DNA of 6,003 nt from Rugosibacter sp. (GTDB taxonomy: Bacteria > Pseudomonadota > Gammaproteobacteria > Burkholderiales > Rhodocyclaceae). The position numbers were made by a program, and so were the translations under genes. Shown piece by piece: positions 1 to 6,003 of this stretch. Position 1 is the first letter of the stretch. Each line of letters begins with the position of its first letter. Where the stretch lies: NCBI GenBank assembly GCA_030652715.1, contig JAUSQB010000031.1, positions 1-6,003 on the forward strand, given 5' to 3'. The notes beneath the pieces are model-generated. The model saw only the letters and a program-made list of their open reading frames with translations. It ran no database searches and was not told the DNA's origin.

Positions 1-417
1 CGCCACATGCTCCCAGACATCGACATGACAGTGGTACCAAAGGCTGCCGGGACGATCAGCATTGAACTTATAGACAAAGGATTCGCCGGGCTGGATCGCT
101 TCTTGCGTAACGTCTGGCACCCCGTCCATTTGCCAGCTGCCAATCTGGTTAATGCCGTGCCAGTGAATGGTATGGGGAAGGGATGTGTTGTTGGTCACAT
201 GCACGGTTACGTCATCACCTTCCTTGACGCGGATGAGCGGCCCCGGGACTTGTCCATTGAAAGCGAACACCTTGTTGGTAAAACCCGGTGCCACCTCAAT
301 TGAAACTTCGTCGATGGTCAGGCTGAACTCGCGCTGCGCAGCCCAAGTTAATACAGGCAACATCGTGAACAAGAAGAAAAAAATTATTTTGTGAGTCTTT
401 GTAGCGAAGATATTCAT
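1..417 (-). CDS. Two-domain multicopper (blue copper) oxidase, N-terminal part
   Basis: Reading the minus strand from ATG at 417 gives 139 residues, open at the left edge of the window. An AAAGGGG ribosome site (430-424) lies 6 nt before the start. Residues 1-27 are a Sec-type signal peptide: Lys7 and Lys10, a hydrophobic core IIFFFLF, and small residues near 26-27; no twin-arginine motif is seen. A cupredoxin domain follows. It carries LPHTIHWHG (His82, His85, His87) and WYHCHVD (His129, Cys130, His131), plus His137: the first copper ligand blocks of multicopper oxidases. The Cys in this first domain suggests a type 1 copper site in domain 1. The sequence style matches the Nitrosomonas europaea blue copper oxidase, which is encoded with nirK in the ncgABC-nirK cluster. 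It probably acts in the periplasm in nitrite/NO-related copper metabolism; its substrate is unknown. Copper nitrite reductase is a less likely alternative because HWH and HCH are both present. Whether ncgBC/nirK follow cannot be seen. Confidence 0.85.
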   Translation of the reverse strand, partial: MNIFATKTHKIIFFFLFTMLPVLTWAAQREFSLTIDEVSIEVAPGFTNKVFAFNGQVPGPLIRVKEGDDVTVHVTNNTSLPHTIHWHGINQIGSWQMDGVPDVTQEAIQPGESFVYKFNADRPGSLWYHCHVDVWEHVA

Positions 418-512
418 ATCCAACCCCTTTCTTTTGAAATTGAAGCAACTCTGAACAGAGAACTGCAAAGCATGGCGGCCAACGAGAATTAAGATGGAAT
501 CGTGATGAGAGA

Positions 513-540
513 AGTTATTGCCTTTGCAACAGCGATAACT
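513..540. repeat. Imperfect inverted repeat, 9-10-9
   Basis: AGTTATTGC (513-521) and GCGATAACT (532-540) are inverted copies with one T/G mismatch, separated by 10 bases. The repeat lies just beside the NsrR-type palindrome. It falls in the untranslated leader of the copper oxidase if transcription starts near 558. In RNA read from the minus strand it would form a 9-position hairpin (one non-Watson-Crick pair). It could equally be a site for a second regulator. No known consensus is recognised. Confidence 0.4.
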
Positions 541-544
541 GAAC

Positions 545-573
545 ATTAATATGTATTTAAAGTACATATTAAT
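545..573. promoter_or_regulatory. NsrR-type operator palindrome
   Basis: A 29-bp palindrome is centred on A559, with 13 of 14 pairs matching; the only mismatch is 556/562. The core is AATATGTATTT, one base, then AAGTACATATT (548-570). This is the 11-1-11 architecture of NsrR sites known from enterobacteria (AAnATGCATTT-n-AAATGCATnTT). It lies between the divergent copper oxidase gene and the gene for an NsrR-like protein, and it overlaps the predicted minus-strand -10 element. Repression of the oxidase by NsrR, relieved by NO, follows as an inference. nsrR itself may also be affected, since its start is only 42 bases away. Confidence 0.75.
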
Positions 574-593
574 ATCTGCGATTTAAATGTCAA
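566..593 (-). promoter_or_regulatory. Predicted sigma-70 promoter of the copper oxidase gene
   Basis: On the minus strand there is a perfect -35 hexamer TTGACA (593-588). After 16 bases comes TAATAT (571-566), a 4/6 match to the -10 consensus. The -10 lies inside the right arm of the NsrR-type palindrome, so a bound repressor would block polymerase. Transcription would start near 558 and leave a leader of about 140 bases before the ATG at 417. Confidence 0.5.
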
Positions 594-601
594 GTACTTT
601 T

Positions 602-607
602 TATAAT
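602..607 (+). promoter_or_regulatory. Possible -10 element of nsrR (leaderless transcript)
   Basis: A perfect TATAAT lies 7 bases before the chosen nsrR start codon, which would put the transcription start at about the ATG itself (614-615). No Shine-Dalgarno sequence precedes the ATG, which fits a leaderless mRNA. No good -35 hexamer is seen at the usual distance, so the promoter may be weak or activator-dependent. Confidence 0.4.
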
Positions 608-614
608 GATCCGC

Positions 615-1073
615 ATGCAACTTACCAGCTTTACAGATTACGGCCTGCGTAGCCTTATGTATTTGGCGGCCTGCCCAGACAGACTTTCCAGCGTCAAGGA
701 AATATCCGACTACTATGGCATTTCGCGCAATCATCTGGTCAAGGTGGTGCATCGGCTTGCGCAGCTAGGCTATATCGAAACCAGCAAAGGCAAAGGTGGT
801 GGTATCCGATTGGCATACGATGCCCAAAAGTTACAGTTGGGAAATTTGGTAAAAGCGCTGGAGCCGAGCATGGGTATAGCCGAATGCTTTAGCCGTGAAA
901 CCAACACTTGCAAGCTAACTGACAACTGCCAACTCAAACACTATTTTTATGAGGCTAGTCAGGCATTTGTAGATGTTTTGAATAGATACACCCTGGCAGA
1001 TATTGTGAAAAATAAAGATTTGTTTCCTGAATTGCCCCGTGATGGATTCCGGATGAGGAATCTGCTGCCTTGA
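615..1073 (+). CDS. nsrR: Rrf2-family nitric-oxide-sensing repressor NsrR
   Basis: This is a 152-residue Rrf2-family winged-helix regulator, the usual length for NsrR. The start [12 protein letters not shown] matches the family. Three residues upstream an alternative ATG (606) exists, but the family numbering fits 615: it places Asp8 and Cys91, Cys99 and Cys105 where the [4Fe-4S] ligands lie in Streptomyces NsrR. Residues about 25-54 form the helix-turn-helix ([19 protein letters not shown]), and 56-66 form a glycine-rich wing (KGKGGGIRL). The family represses genes for NO and nitrite handling, and NO attack on the cluster releases DNA. In Nitrosomonas europaea, NsrR represses the ncgABC-nirK cluster. 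Here a matching operator and the head of such a cluster lie immediately divergent, which supports the assignment over IscR or RirA. No clear intrinsic terminator follows. Confidence 0.9.
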   Translation: MQLTSFTDYGLRSLMYLAACPDRLSSVKEISDYYGISRNHLVKVVHRLAQLGYIETSKGKGGGIRLAYDAQKLQLGNLVKALEPSMGIAECFSRETNTCKLTDNCQLKHYFYEASQAFVDVLNRYTLADIVKNKDLFPELPRDGFRMRNLLP

Positions 1074-1248
1074 TGGTTTCAGCGTAGAACCATTCTGGAA
1101 AATACGACATAATTATCCGGCTTGCCCGTTTAAGAAATCAGGGCCAATTGAGTCCGTAATCCATCAGGTTTCTATCAAAGCCAACGACAGCGGAATCTTG
1201 ATTGCCATCCGGAAAGTTCCAGTTGCCAAAATAAATAAGGAGACGCAA
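1074..1248. other. Intergenic region upstream of aldB
   Basis: These 175 bases between nsrR and aldB hold no gene that can be supported. A CATAAT hexamer (1108-1113) could be a -10 element, but its -35 partner is poor. TTGAGT (1148-1153) with TATCAA (1173-1178) is a weak alternative with a long spacer of 19. No sigma-54 type -24/-12 pair with correct spacing was found, although such genes are sometimes sigma-54 dependent. No hairpin with a T-run ends nsrR, so read-through from nsrR into aldB is possible. Confidence 0.3.
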
Positions 1249-2769
1249 ATGATCTATGCCGCACCGGGTGCCCAGGGCGCCAAAATCCAGTACCAGGCCA
1301 AGTATGACAATTTCATCGGTGGCAAGTGGGTCGCCCCGGTCAAGGGCCAATACTTCGACGTGATTACGCCGATCAACGGCAAGGTTTATACCCAGGCAGC
1401 CCGTTCTGGCGCAGAGGATATTGAATTGGCGCTTGATGCGGCTCATGCGGCAGCTGACAAATGGGGCAAGACCGCACCGGCCGAGCGCGCGAACCTGCTG
1501 CTCAAGATCGCAGATCGCATAGAAGCGAATCTTGAACTGCTGGCTTATGTCGAGACGGTGGATAACGGCAAGCCTATCCGTGAAACCCTGAATGCGGACA
1601 TTCCGCTGAGTGTCGATCACTTTCGCTATTTCGCTGGTTGTGTGAGGGCGCAAGAGGGTGCGCTGAGCGATATTGACGAGAACATGGTGGCTTATCATTT
1701 TCACGAACCACTGGGCGTTGTTGGCCAGATCATTCCGTGGAATTTTCCTATCCTGATGGCTGCCTGGAAACTTGCGCCAGCACTGGGTGCTGGCAATTGC
1801 GTGATCTTGAAGCCGGCTGAATCCACGCCCATCAGCATACTGATTCTGGTTGAGCTGATCGCCGACTTGCTGCCTCCCGGTGTGCTGAATATCGTCAACG
1901 GTTATGGCCGTGAAGCGGGGTTGCCGTTGGCAACCAGCAAGCGTATCGCCAAAATTGCCTTTACTGGCTCTACGTCGACTGGCCGAGTGATTGCGCAGGC
2001 CGCTGCGAATAATCTGATTCCTGCCACGCTCGAACTTGGCGGCAAGTCGCCCAACATTTTCTTTGAGGATGTCATGGCAGCTGATGATGGGTTTCTCGAT
2101 AAAGCGATCGAAGGTTTGGTGCTTTTCGCCTTCAACCAAGGGGAGGTCTGCACCTGTCCCTCGCGCGCGCTGATCCAGGAGTCGATTTACGATAAGTTTA
2201 TGGAGCGATGCCTGGCGCGTATCAAGGCCATCAAGCAAGGCAACCCGCTGGATACTGAAACCATGATTGGTGCACAGGCATCAAAGGAGCAACTGACCAA
2301 GATTCTGTCTTATCTTGATCTGGGGCGACAGGAAGGGGCTGAGGTGCTTATCGGCGGTGAACAGGCACAAGTTGGCGGCGATTTGGCAGGTGGTTACTAT
2401 GTTCAGCCGACATTGTTTAAGGGGCATAACAAAATGCGTATTTTCCAGGAAGAGATATTCGGCCCTGTGCTTGCTGTCACTACCTTCAAGGATGAAGCGG
2501 AGGCACTGGCGATTGCCAACGACACGCTGTATGGTTTGGGTGCCGGTGTGTGGAGCCGCAACGGCAATGTGGCGTATCGCATGGGCCGCGCCATCAAAGC
2601 CGGTCGCGTATGGGTCAATTGTTTCCATGCTTACCCGGCGCATGCGGCGTTTGGCGGATACAAGGAATCCGGTATCGGTCGCGAAACCCACAAGGTCATG
2701 CTGGATCATTATCAGCAGACCAAGAATCTTCTGGTCAGCTATTCTGAGCAAAAACTGGGTTTCTTTTGA
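1249..2769 (+). CDS. aldB: NAD(P)-dependent aldehyde dehydrogenase, AldB/ExaC/AcoD type
   Basis: A 506-residue aldehyde dehydrogenase that oxidises aldehydes, probably acetaldehyde or a similar short aldehyde, to acids in the cytoplasm. The start is ATG 1249 rather than the in-frame TTG at 1198, because AAGGAG (1237-1242) sits 6 bases before it and the product then matches the length of Escherichia coli AldB (about 512). Landmarks: IPWNFP with Asn165, the cofactor-binding KPAEST with Lys188, the Rossmann FTGSTSTG (238-245), LELGGKSPN with general base Glu262, [12 protein letters not shown] with catalytic Cys301 and a second Cys303, and QEEIFGP around 400-405. The C-terminus QKLGFF is typical of this subfamily. 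All active-site residues are present. The DUF779 gene follows 65 bases downstream, an association common for this subfamily, and the pair ends at one terminator. Exact substrate and cofactor preference cannot be read from the sequence. Confidence 0.93.
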   Translation: MIYAAPGAQGAKIQYQAKYDNFIGGKWVAPVKGQYFDVITPINGKVYTQAARSGAEDIELALDAAHAAADKWGKTAPAERANLLLKIADRIEANLELLAYVETVDNGKPIRETLNADIPLSVDHFRYFAGCVRAQEGALSDIDENMVAYHFHEPLGVVGQIIPWNFPILMAAWKLAPALGAGNCVILKPAESTPISILILVELIADLLPPGVLNIVNGYGREAGLPLATSKRIAKIAFTGSTSTGRVIAQAAANNLIPATLELGGKSPNIFFEDVMAADDGFLDKAIEGLVLFAFNQGEVCTCPSRALIQESIYDKFMERCLARIKAIKQGNPLDTETMIGAQASKEQLTKILSYLDLGRQEGAEVLIGGEQAQVGGDLAGGYYVQPTLFKGHNKMRIFQEEIFGPVLAVTTFKDEAEALAIANDTLYGLGAGVWSRNGNVAYRMGRAIKAGRVWVNCFHAYPAHAAFGGYKESGIGRETHKVMLDHYQQTKNLLVSYSEQKLGFF

Positions 2770-2824
2770 TAACCCGCTTAACCTTGCGATGATCTTGCGG
2801 GGAAGGAAATGCGCCTTTTCGAGT

Positions 2825-2834
2825 GGAGGTGATC
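2825..2834 (+). promoter_or_regulatory. Extended ribosome binding site of the DUF779 gene
   Basis: GGAGGTGATC immediately precedes ATG 2835 and is complementary over 10 bases to the usual 3' tail of 16S rRNA. This decides the start at 2835 rather than the in-frame GTG at 2823, which lies at the edge of the same element. It suggests strong independent translation of this small gene relative to aldB. Confidence 0.75.
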
Positions 2835-3221
2835 ATGGTCAAGAAAGTCATTGCGACGGAAGCTGCACTGGATCTGATTGAGTTTCTCAAGAACAAGTAT
2901 GGCCCCGTATTTTTTCACCAGTCGGGTGGCTGCTGTGATAACAGCGCTGCGAACTGCTATCTGCCCGGCGAACTGACCATTGGCGCAGGCGATGTTTTTC
3001 TTGGAGATATCGGGGGCTGCCCATTCTATATTGGCAAGTCGCAATACGACTACTGGAAGCACACCCAGTTAATCATTGACGTGATCGACGGTACCGGTGG
3101 CACTTTTTCATTGGAGGGGCCGGAGGGCAAAGCTTTCCATACCCGATCGCGCGTATTCACTGAGGAAGAATGTGCCGAGTTGGGCAAGGAAGTTGAGCAA
3201 GAAATTGGTGTGACAAAATAA
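2835..3221 (+). CDS. DUF779 family protein, aldehyde dehydrogenase partner
   Basis: A 128-residue protein of the DUF779 family, whose function is not established. These genes are often found directly next to AldB/AcoD-type aldehyde dehydrogenases, as here (65-base gap, same strand, shared terminator). Visible features: a short N-terminal helix (about 5-22), then FFHQSGGCCDNSAANCY with His28, Cys33, Cys34 and Cys41, a GDIGGCPFY segment with Cys62, and mostly beta-type sequence to about residue 105. The tail (about 107-128, FTEEECAELGKEVEQEIG) is an acidic helix with another Cys. No signal peptide or membrane segment is seen, so it is cytoplasmic. The clustered Cys/His could bind a metal or handle a reactive aldehyde or thiol adduct, but this is speculation. 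The family call is confident; the function is not. Confidence 0.85.
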   Translation: MVKKVIATEAALDLIEFLKNKYGPVFFHQSGGCCDNSAANCYLPGELTIGAGDVFLGDIGGCPFYIGKSQYDYWKHTQLIIDVIDGTGGTFSLEGPEGKAFHTRSRVFTEEECAELGKEVEQEIGVTK

Positions 3222-3243
3222 GCGATCCGGTGTCAAGTGCCAT

Positions 3244-3280
3244 AAAAAAGCCATCTCAAACAAGATGGCTTTTTTGTTTT
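3244..3280. terminator. Bidirectional intrinsic terminator
   Basis: The inverted repeat AGCCATCT (3249-3256) / AGATGGCT (3263-3270) has a 6-base loop CAAACA. It is extended by A-runs on the left pairing with T-runs on the right to a stem of about 13 pairs, followed by TTTTTGTTTT. The A-tract on the other side makes it work on the minus strand too. It therefore ends both the aldB-DUF779 operon and the convergent cytochrome c4 gene. Confidence 0.9.
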
Positions 3281-3314
3281 GTAACGCTACGCGCAAAAAT
3301 ATGAAACGGAGACC

Positions 3315-3968
3315 TTAATGCAGCCCCGCCATGTAATCAGTGACCGCCCTGATTTCAGCATCCGTCATTTTCAGCGCAATGGTGCGCATGACCTTGGCGG
3401 CATCGTTAGCACGCGTGCCATCGCGGAAGGCTTTGAGCTGGGCTTCAGCGTAATCGGTGCGCTGGCCGCTGATGCGCGGGTATTGCGCAGGGATGCCGGC
3501 GCCCGTGGGGCCGTGGCATGAAGCGCAGGCAGGTAGGCCCTTTTTCATATCGCCGCGACGATACAGCGCCTGGCCCATCTGGATAGTCGCTTCATTGGTT
3601 GCAGCGCCAGGCTTTGGTGTTTGCGATGCAAAATAAGCGGCTAAATCACGCATCTGACCAAGATCATAAGGGGCGATCATGCCCGCCATGACGGCATTTT
3701 CACGCAAGGCGGGTTGTCCTTCAGCAGCTTTTAAGTTGGTCATTTGCTTGAGCAGATAATCATAGCCTTGACCGGCTAGCGAGGGGTTCAGCGCCATAGT
3801 GCTATTGCCATCGGCACCATGACAGGCAGCGCAAACGGTAGTTGCGATTTCCTTGCCGCGTGCCGGGTCACCCATGGGAGTTTTGTGGGCAGAGGCTTTG
3901 CCCGTGTCGGCTGCATGTGCGCCACAGGTGACAACTGCAAAAAATAATGCAAACAGGAAACGACTCAT
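3315..3968 (-). CDS. Dihaem cytochrome c4
   Basis: A 217-residue exported protein. Residues 1-19 form a signal peptide (Arg3, hydrophobic LFALFFAVV, AHA cleavage before Ala20). Two homologous cytochrome c domains follow: haem site CAACH (46-50) with axial Met probably 94 or 97 (VMAGM), and CASCH (148-152) with axial Met probably 194 (VMRTIA). Length and symmetry match cytochrome c4. Such proteins carry electrons in the periplasm, for example from the bc1 complex to terminal oxidases. GGAGA (3983-3979) lies 10 bases before the ATG. The gene is divergent from engB, an arrangement I recall as common in betaproteobacteria. Downstream it converges on the aldB operon, sharing a terminator. A cytochrome c553-like dihaem protein is the only close alternative. 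Confidence 0.9.
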   Translation of the reverse strand: MSRFLFALFFAVVTCGAHAADTGKASAHKTPMGDPARGKEIATTVCAACHGADGNSTMALNPSLAGQGYDYLLKQMTNLKAAEGQPALRENAVMAGMIAPYDLGQMRDLAAYFASQTPKPGAATNEATIQMGQALYRRGDMKKGLPACASCHGPTGAGIPAQYPRISGQRTDYAEAQLKAFRDGTRANDAAKVMRTIALKMTDAEIRAVTDYMAGLH

Positions 3969-3991
3969 GATGACAAATTCTCCGATTAACT

Positions 3992-4048
3992 GCCGATAGT
4001 TCGGCCCATGAAAACTGTTATTCTACCTGAGGCTAAAAAGTAGCTAAT
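3992..4048 (-). promoter_or_regulatory. Possible promoter and 5' hairpin of cytochrome c4 gene
   Basis: On the minus strand TAGAAT (4025-4020) matches 5 of 6 bases of the -10 consensus. The -35 candidate near 4048-4042 (TTAGCT or ATTAGC) is poor. Just after the predicted start there is a hairpin, GCCGA/TCGGC with a 4-base loop (3992-4005), which would sit near the 5' end of the mRNA and could stabilise it. Confidence 0.35.
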
Positions 4049-4111
4049 CTATCGCTCGTCTTTAATTTAGTGCTTTACACGATGCTTTGGTACACCGACT
4101 TAGCGGGGCAA

Positions 4112-4141
4112 TTGAAAAAATTGAACCGAACCCTTTTTTAT
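4112..4141 (+). promoter_or_regulatory. Possible promoter of engB
   Basis: TTGAAA (4112-4117) is followed after 18 bases by TTTTAT (4136-4141), a 4/6 match to the -10 consensus. Transcription would begin only a few bases before the ATG at 4152, which agrees with the lack of a Shine-Dalgarno sequence there. A second TTGAAC at 4121 is an alternative -35. The match is weak. Confidence 0.3.
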
Positions 4142-4151
4142 TCCCTCTATC

Positions 4152-4826
4152 ATGTCCCTTTTTCGTCACGCTATATTTGAAATTTCTGCTGCCAAGCCGA
4201 GTGGTTTGCCGCCTTCTTTAGGGCCAGAGATTGCCTTTGCCGGCCGCTCTAACGCAGGTAAATCAAGTGCTATCAATACGCTGGTTGGCCATACGCGGCT
4301 GGCTTTTGTTTCCAAAACGCCTGGGCGCACGCAGTTAATCAATGTGTTCCGCATGAAAAACGGTGCCGCGCTGGTGGATCTGCCCGGCTATGGGTTTGCA
4401 CAGGTGCCTTTGGCGGTGCGGTTGCAATGGCAAGGCTTGCTGGAGGAGTATCTGATCCGGCGCAGCAACTTGATGGGGCTGGTGCTGATTATGGATTCGC
4501 GCCGCCCACTCACGGAGCTGGACTGGAAAATGATCGGCTGGTTTGCGCCCACAGGACGCCCCATTCATTGTTTGCTGACGAAATCGGACAAACTCACCCG
4601 CCAGGAACAAACCAAAACCTTGCGCGATACGCGTGCCGCGCTTGTCGCGTATGGCGCGGGGGTGACTGTTCAGTTATTTTCCAGCCTGAAAAAAACCGGG
4701 ATGGAAGAAGTTGAGAAAATCGTGGGAGGTTGGCTGGGAATAGAAACTCAAACTGCAACTCGCGATGAAGAAAAAGAAAAGCCCTCGGCTACCGGGGGAG
4801 GGATAACCAAGGGCGAAGTTGCCTGA
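4152..4826 (+). CDS. engB: Ribosome biogenesis GTPase EngB (YihA/YsxC)
   Basis: A 224-residue cytoplasmic GTPase of the EngB family, needed for late assembly of the large ribosomal subunit. Motifs in order: G1 GRSNAGKSS (31-39), G2 region TPGRTQLIN (56-64), G3 DLPGYGFA (76-83), G4 TKSD (143-146), G5 FSS (176-178). The N-terminus MSLFRHAIFEIS is family-like, supporting ATG 4152 even though the upstream sequence is pyrimidine-rich with no ribosome site. The folded GTPase ends near residue 196. The last 28 residues are a charged, then Gly/Thr-rich tail (EEKEKPSATGGG), and about 12 of its codons lie within the first hairpin of the RNA element described at 4781-4953. Some EngB proteins have variable tails, so this is not a defect. 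It is divergent from cytochrome c4 and followed by hemB after 185 bases. Confidence 0.95.
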   Translation: MSLFRHAIFEISAAKPSGLPPSLGPEIAFAGRSNAGKSSAINTLVGHTRLAFVSKTPGRTQLINVFRMKNGAALVDLPGYGFAQVPLAVRLQWQGLLEEYLIRRSNLMGLVLIMDSRRPLTELDWKMIGWFAPTGRPIHCLLTKSDKLTRQEQTKTLRDTRAALVAYGAGVTVQLFSSLKKTGMEEVEKIVGGWLGIETQTATRDEEKEKPSATGGGITKGEVA

Positions 4827-4953
4827 CATGTTGTTTGGCAATTGGCCTGGCAACATATCAAGGCTCCTGCTAAGGGGGAGAAAGCAGGGGGTGCCGCACA
4901 AAGAGCGTGATGAAAAGGGGGGAATCAGCACGTTGATTCTCTTTGCTCGGCAC
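4781..4953 (+). ncRNA. Candidate structured RNA / hemB leader with G-rich loops
   Basis: Four consecutive stem-loops can be drawn without overlap. (1) 4781-4791 pairs with 4804-4814 (GCCCT.GG.TA, 9 of 11), loop CCGGGGGAGGGA. (2) ATGTTG 4828-4833 pairs with CAACAT 4851-4856, with an inner GGC/GCC. (3) 4864-4871 pairs with 4883-4890 (8 pairs, one G-U), loop AAGGGGGAGAA. (4) GTGCCG-CA-CAAAGAG 4891-4905 pairs with CTCTTTG-CT-CGGCAC 4939-4953 (13 pairs around one 2x2 internal loop), capped by CGTG-A-TGA / TCA-G-CACG with loop AAAGGGGGGAA. Helix 4 starts exactly where helix 3 ends. No T-run follows, so the RNA probably continues into hemB as its 5' leader, 58 bases before the ATG, or is processed from the engB transcript. 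A conserved hemB RNA motif is known upstream of hemB in Burkholderia. Whether this is the same family is unproven. Structure was drawn by eye. Confidence 0.5.
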
Positions 4954-4969
4954 ACGATACGTTGGATAA

Positions 4970-6003
<1,034 letters not shown>

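Noticed and set aside
7..303. Plus-strand open frame at the left edge
   Set aside because: It overlaps antisense the copper oxidase gene, whose copper ligand motifs and signal peptide are clear; no ribosome site or family likeness.
606..614. Earlier in-frame ATG for nsrR
   Set aside because: It adds three residues not seen in the family, overlaps the -10 element, and shifts Asp8 and Cys91 from their usual positions.
1204..1248. Possible sigma-54 promoter before aldB (GG at 1211, GC at 1225)
   Set aside because: The GG-to-GC distance is 14 instead of 12 and the flanking bases do not match the consensus.
1138..2238. Long minus-strand open frame (366 codons) opposite aldB
   Set aside because: It is antisense to a dehydrogenase with all motifs intact, shows no recognisable domain, and has a Cys/Arg/His-rich composition typical of a shadow frame.
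3318..3521. Plus-strand frame preceded by GGAGA
   Set aside because: It lies antisense to the end of cytochrome c4 and has no recognisable protein features; the purine run is coincidental.
4828..4953. Intrinsic terminator after engB
   Set aside because: The hairpins here are not followed by a T-run, so they do not look like rho-independent terminators.

Overview
The window looks like chromosomal DNA of a betaproteobacterium of moderate G+C, possibly from the Nitrosomonadales/Gallionellales/Methylophilales side. Three things suggest this: a cytochrome c4 gene divergent from the GTPase gene engB and followed by hemB, an NsrR regulator divergent from a Nitrosomonas-type two-domain copper oxidase, and an aldB-DUF779 pair. 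The genus is inference; no rRNA or other marker is present. There is no sign of mobile elements, CRISPR or tRNA genes, and no gene-free stretch exceeds about 200 bases.

Layout. Positions 1-417 (minus) hold the 5' part of an exported multicopper oxidase whose gene runs off the left edge. Positions 418-614 are a divergent control region with a strong NsrR-type palindrome (545-573). Positions 615-1073 (plus) encode the nitric-oxide sensor NsrR. Positions 1249-3221 (plus) hold an aldehyde dehydrogenase of the AldB/ExaC type and a small cysteine-containing DUF779 protein, ending at a bidirectional terminator (3244-3280). Positions 3315-3968 (minus) encode a periplasmic dihaem cytochrome c4. Positions 4152-4826 (plus) encode the ribosome-assembly GTPase EngB/YsxC. 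From 5012 to the right edge lies hemB (5-aminolevulinate dehydratase), missing only its last residues.

The left part reads as a nitrosative-stress/denitrification control unit: NsrR probably represses the copper oxidase (and perhaps itself) until NO damages its Fe-S cluster. The middle is an aldehyde-detoxification or alcohol-oxidation operon. The right part is housekeeping: cytochrome, ribosome assembly and haem synthesis.

The most interesting signal is not a protein. From about 4781 to 4953, overlapping the 3' end of engB and preceding hemB, four consecutive stem-loops can be drawn. Three of them display a run of five or six G in an 11-13 nt loop. This is a candidate structured RNA or hemB leader, possibly related to the hemB RNA motif described in Burkholderia, and its first hairpin also encodes the tail of EngB.
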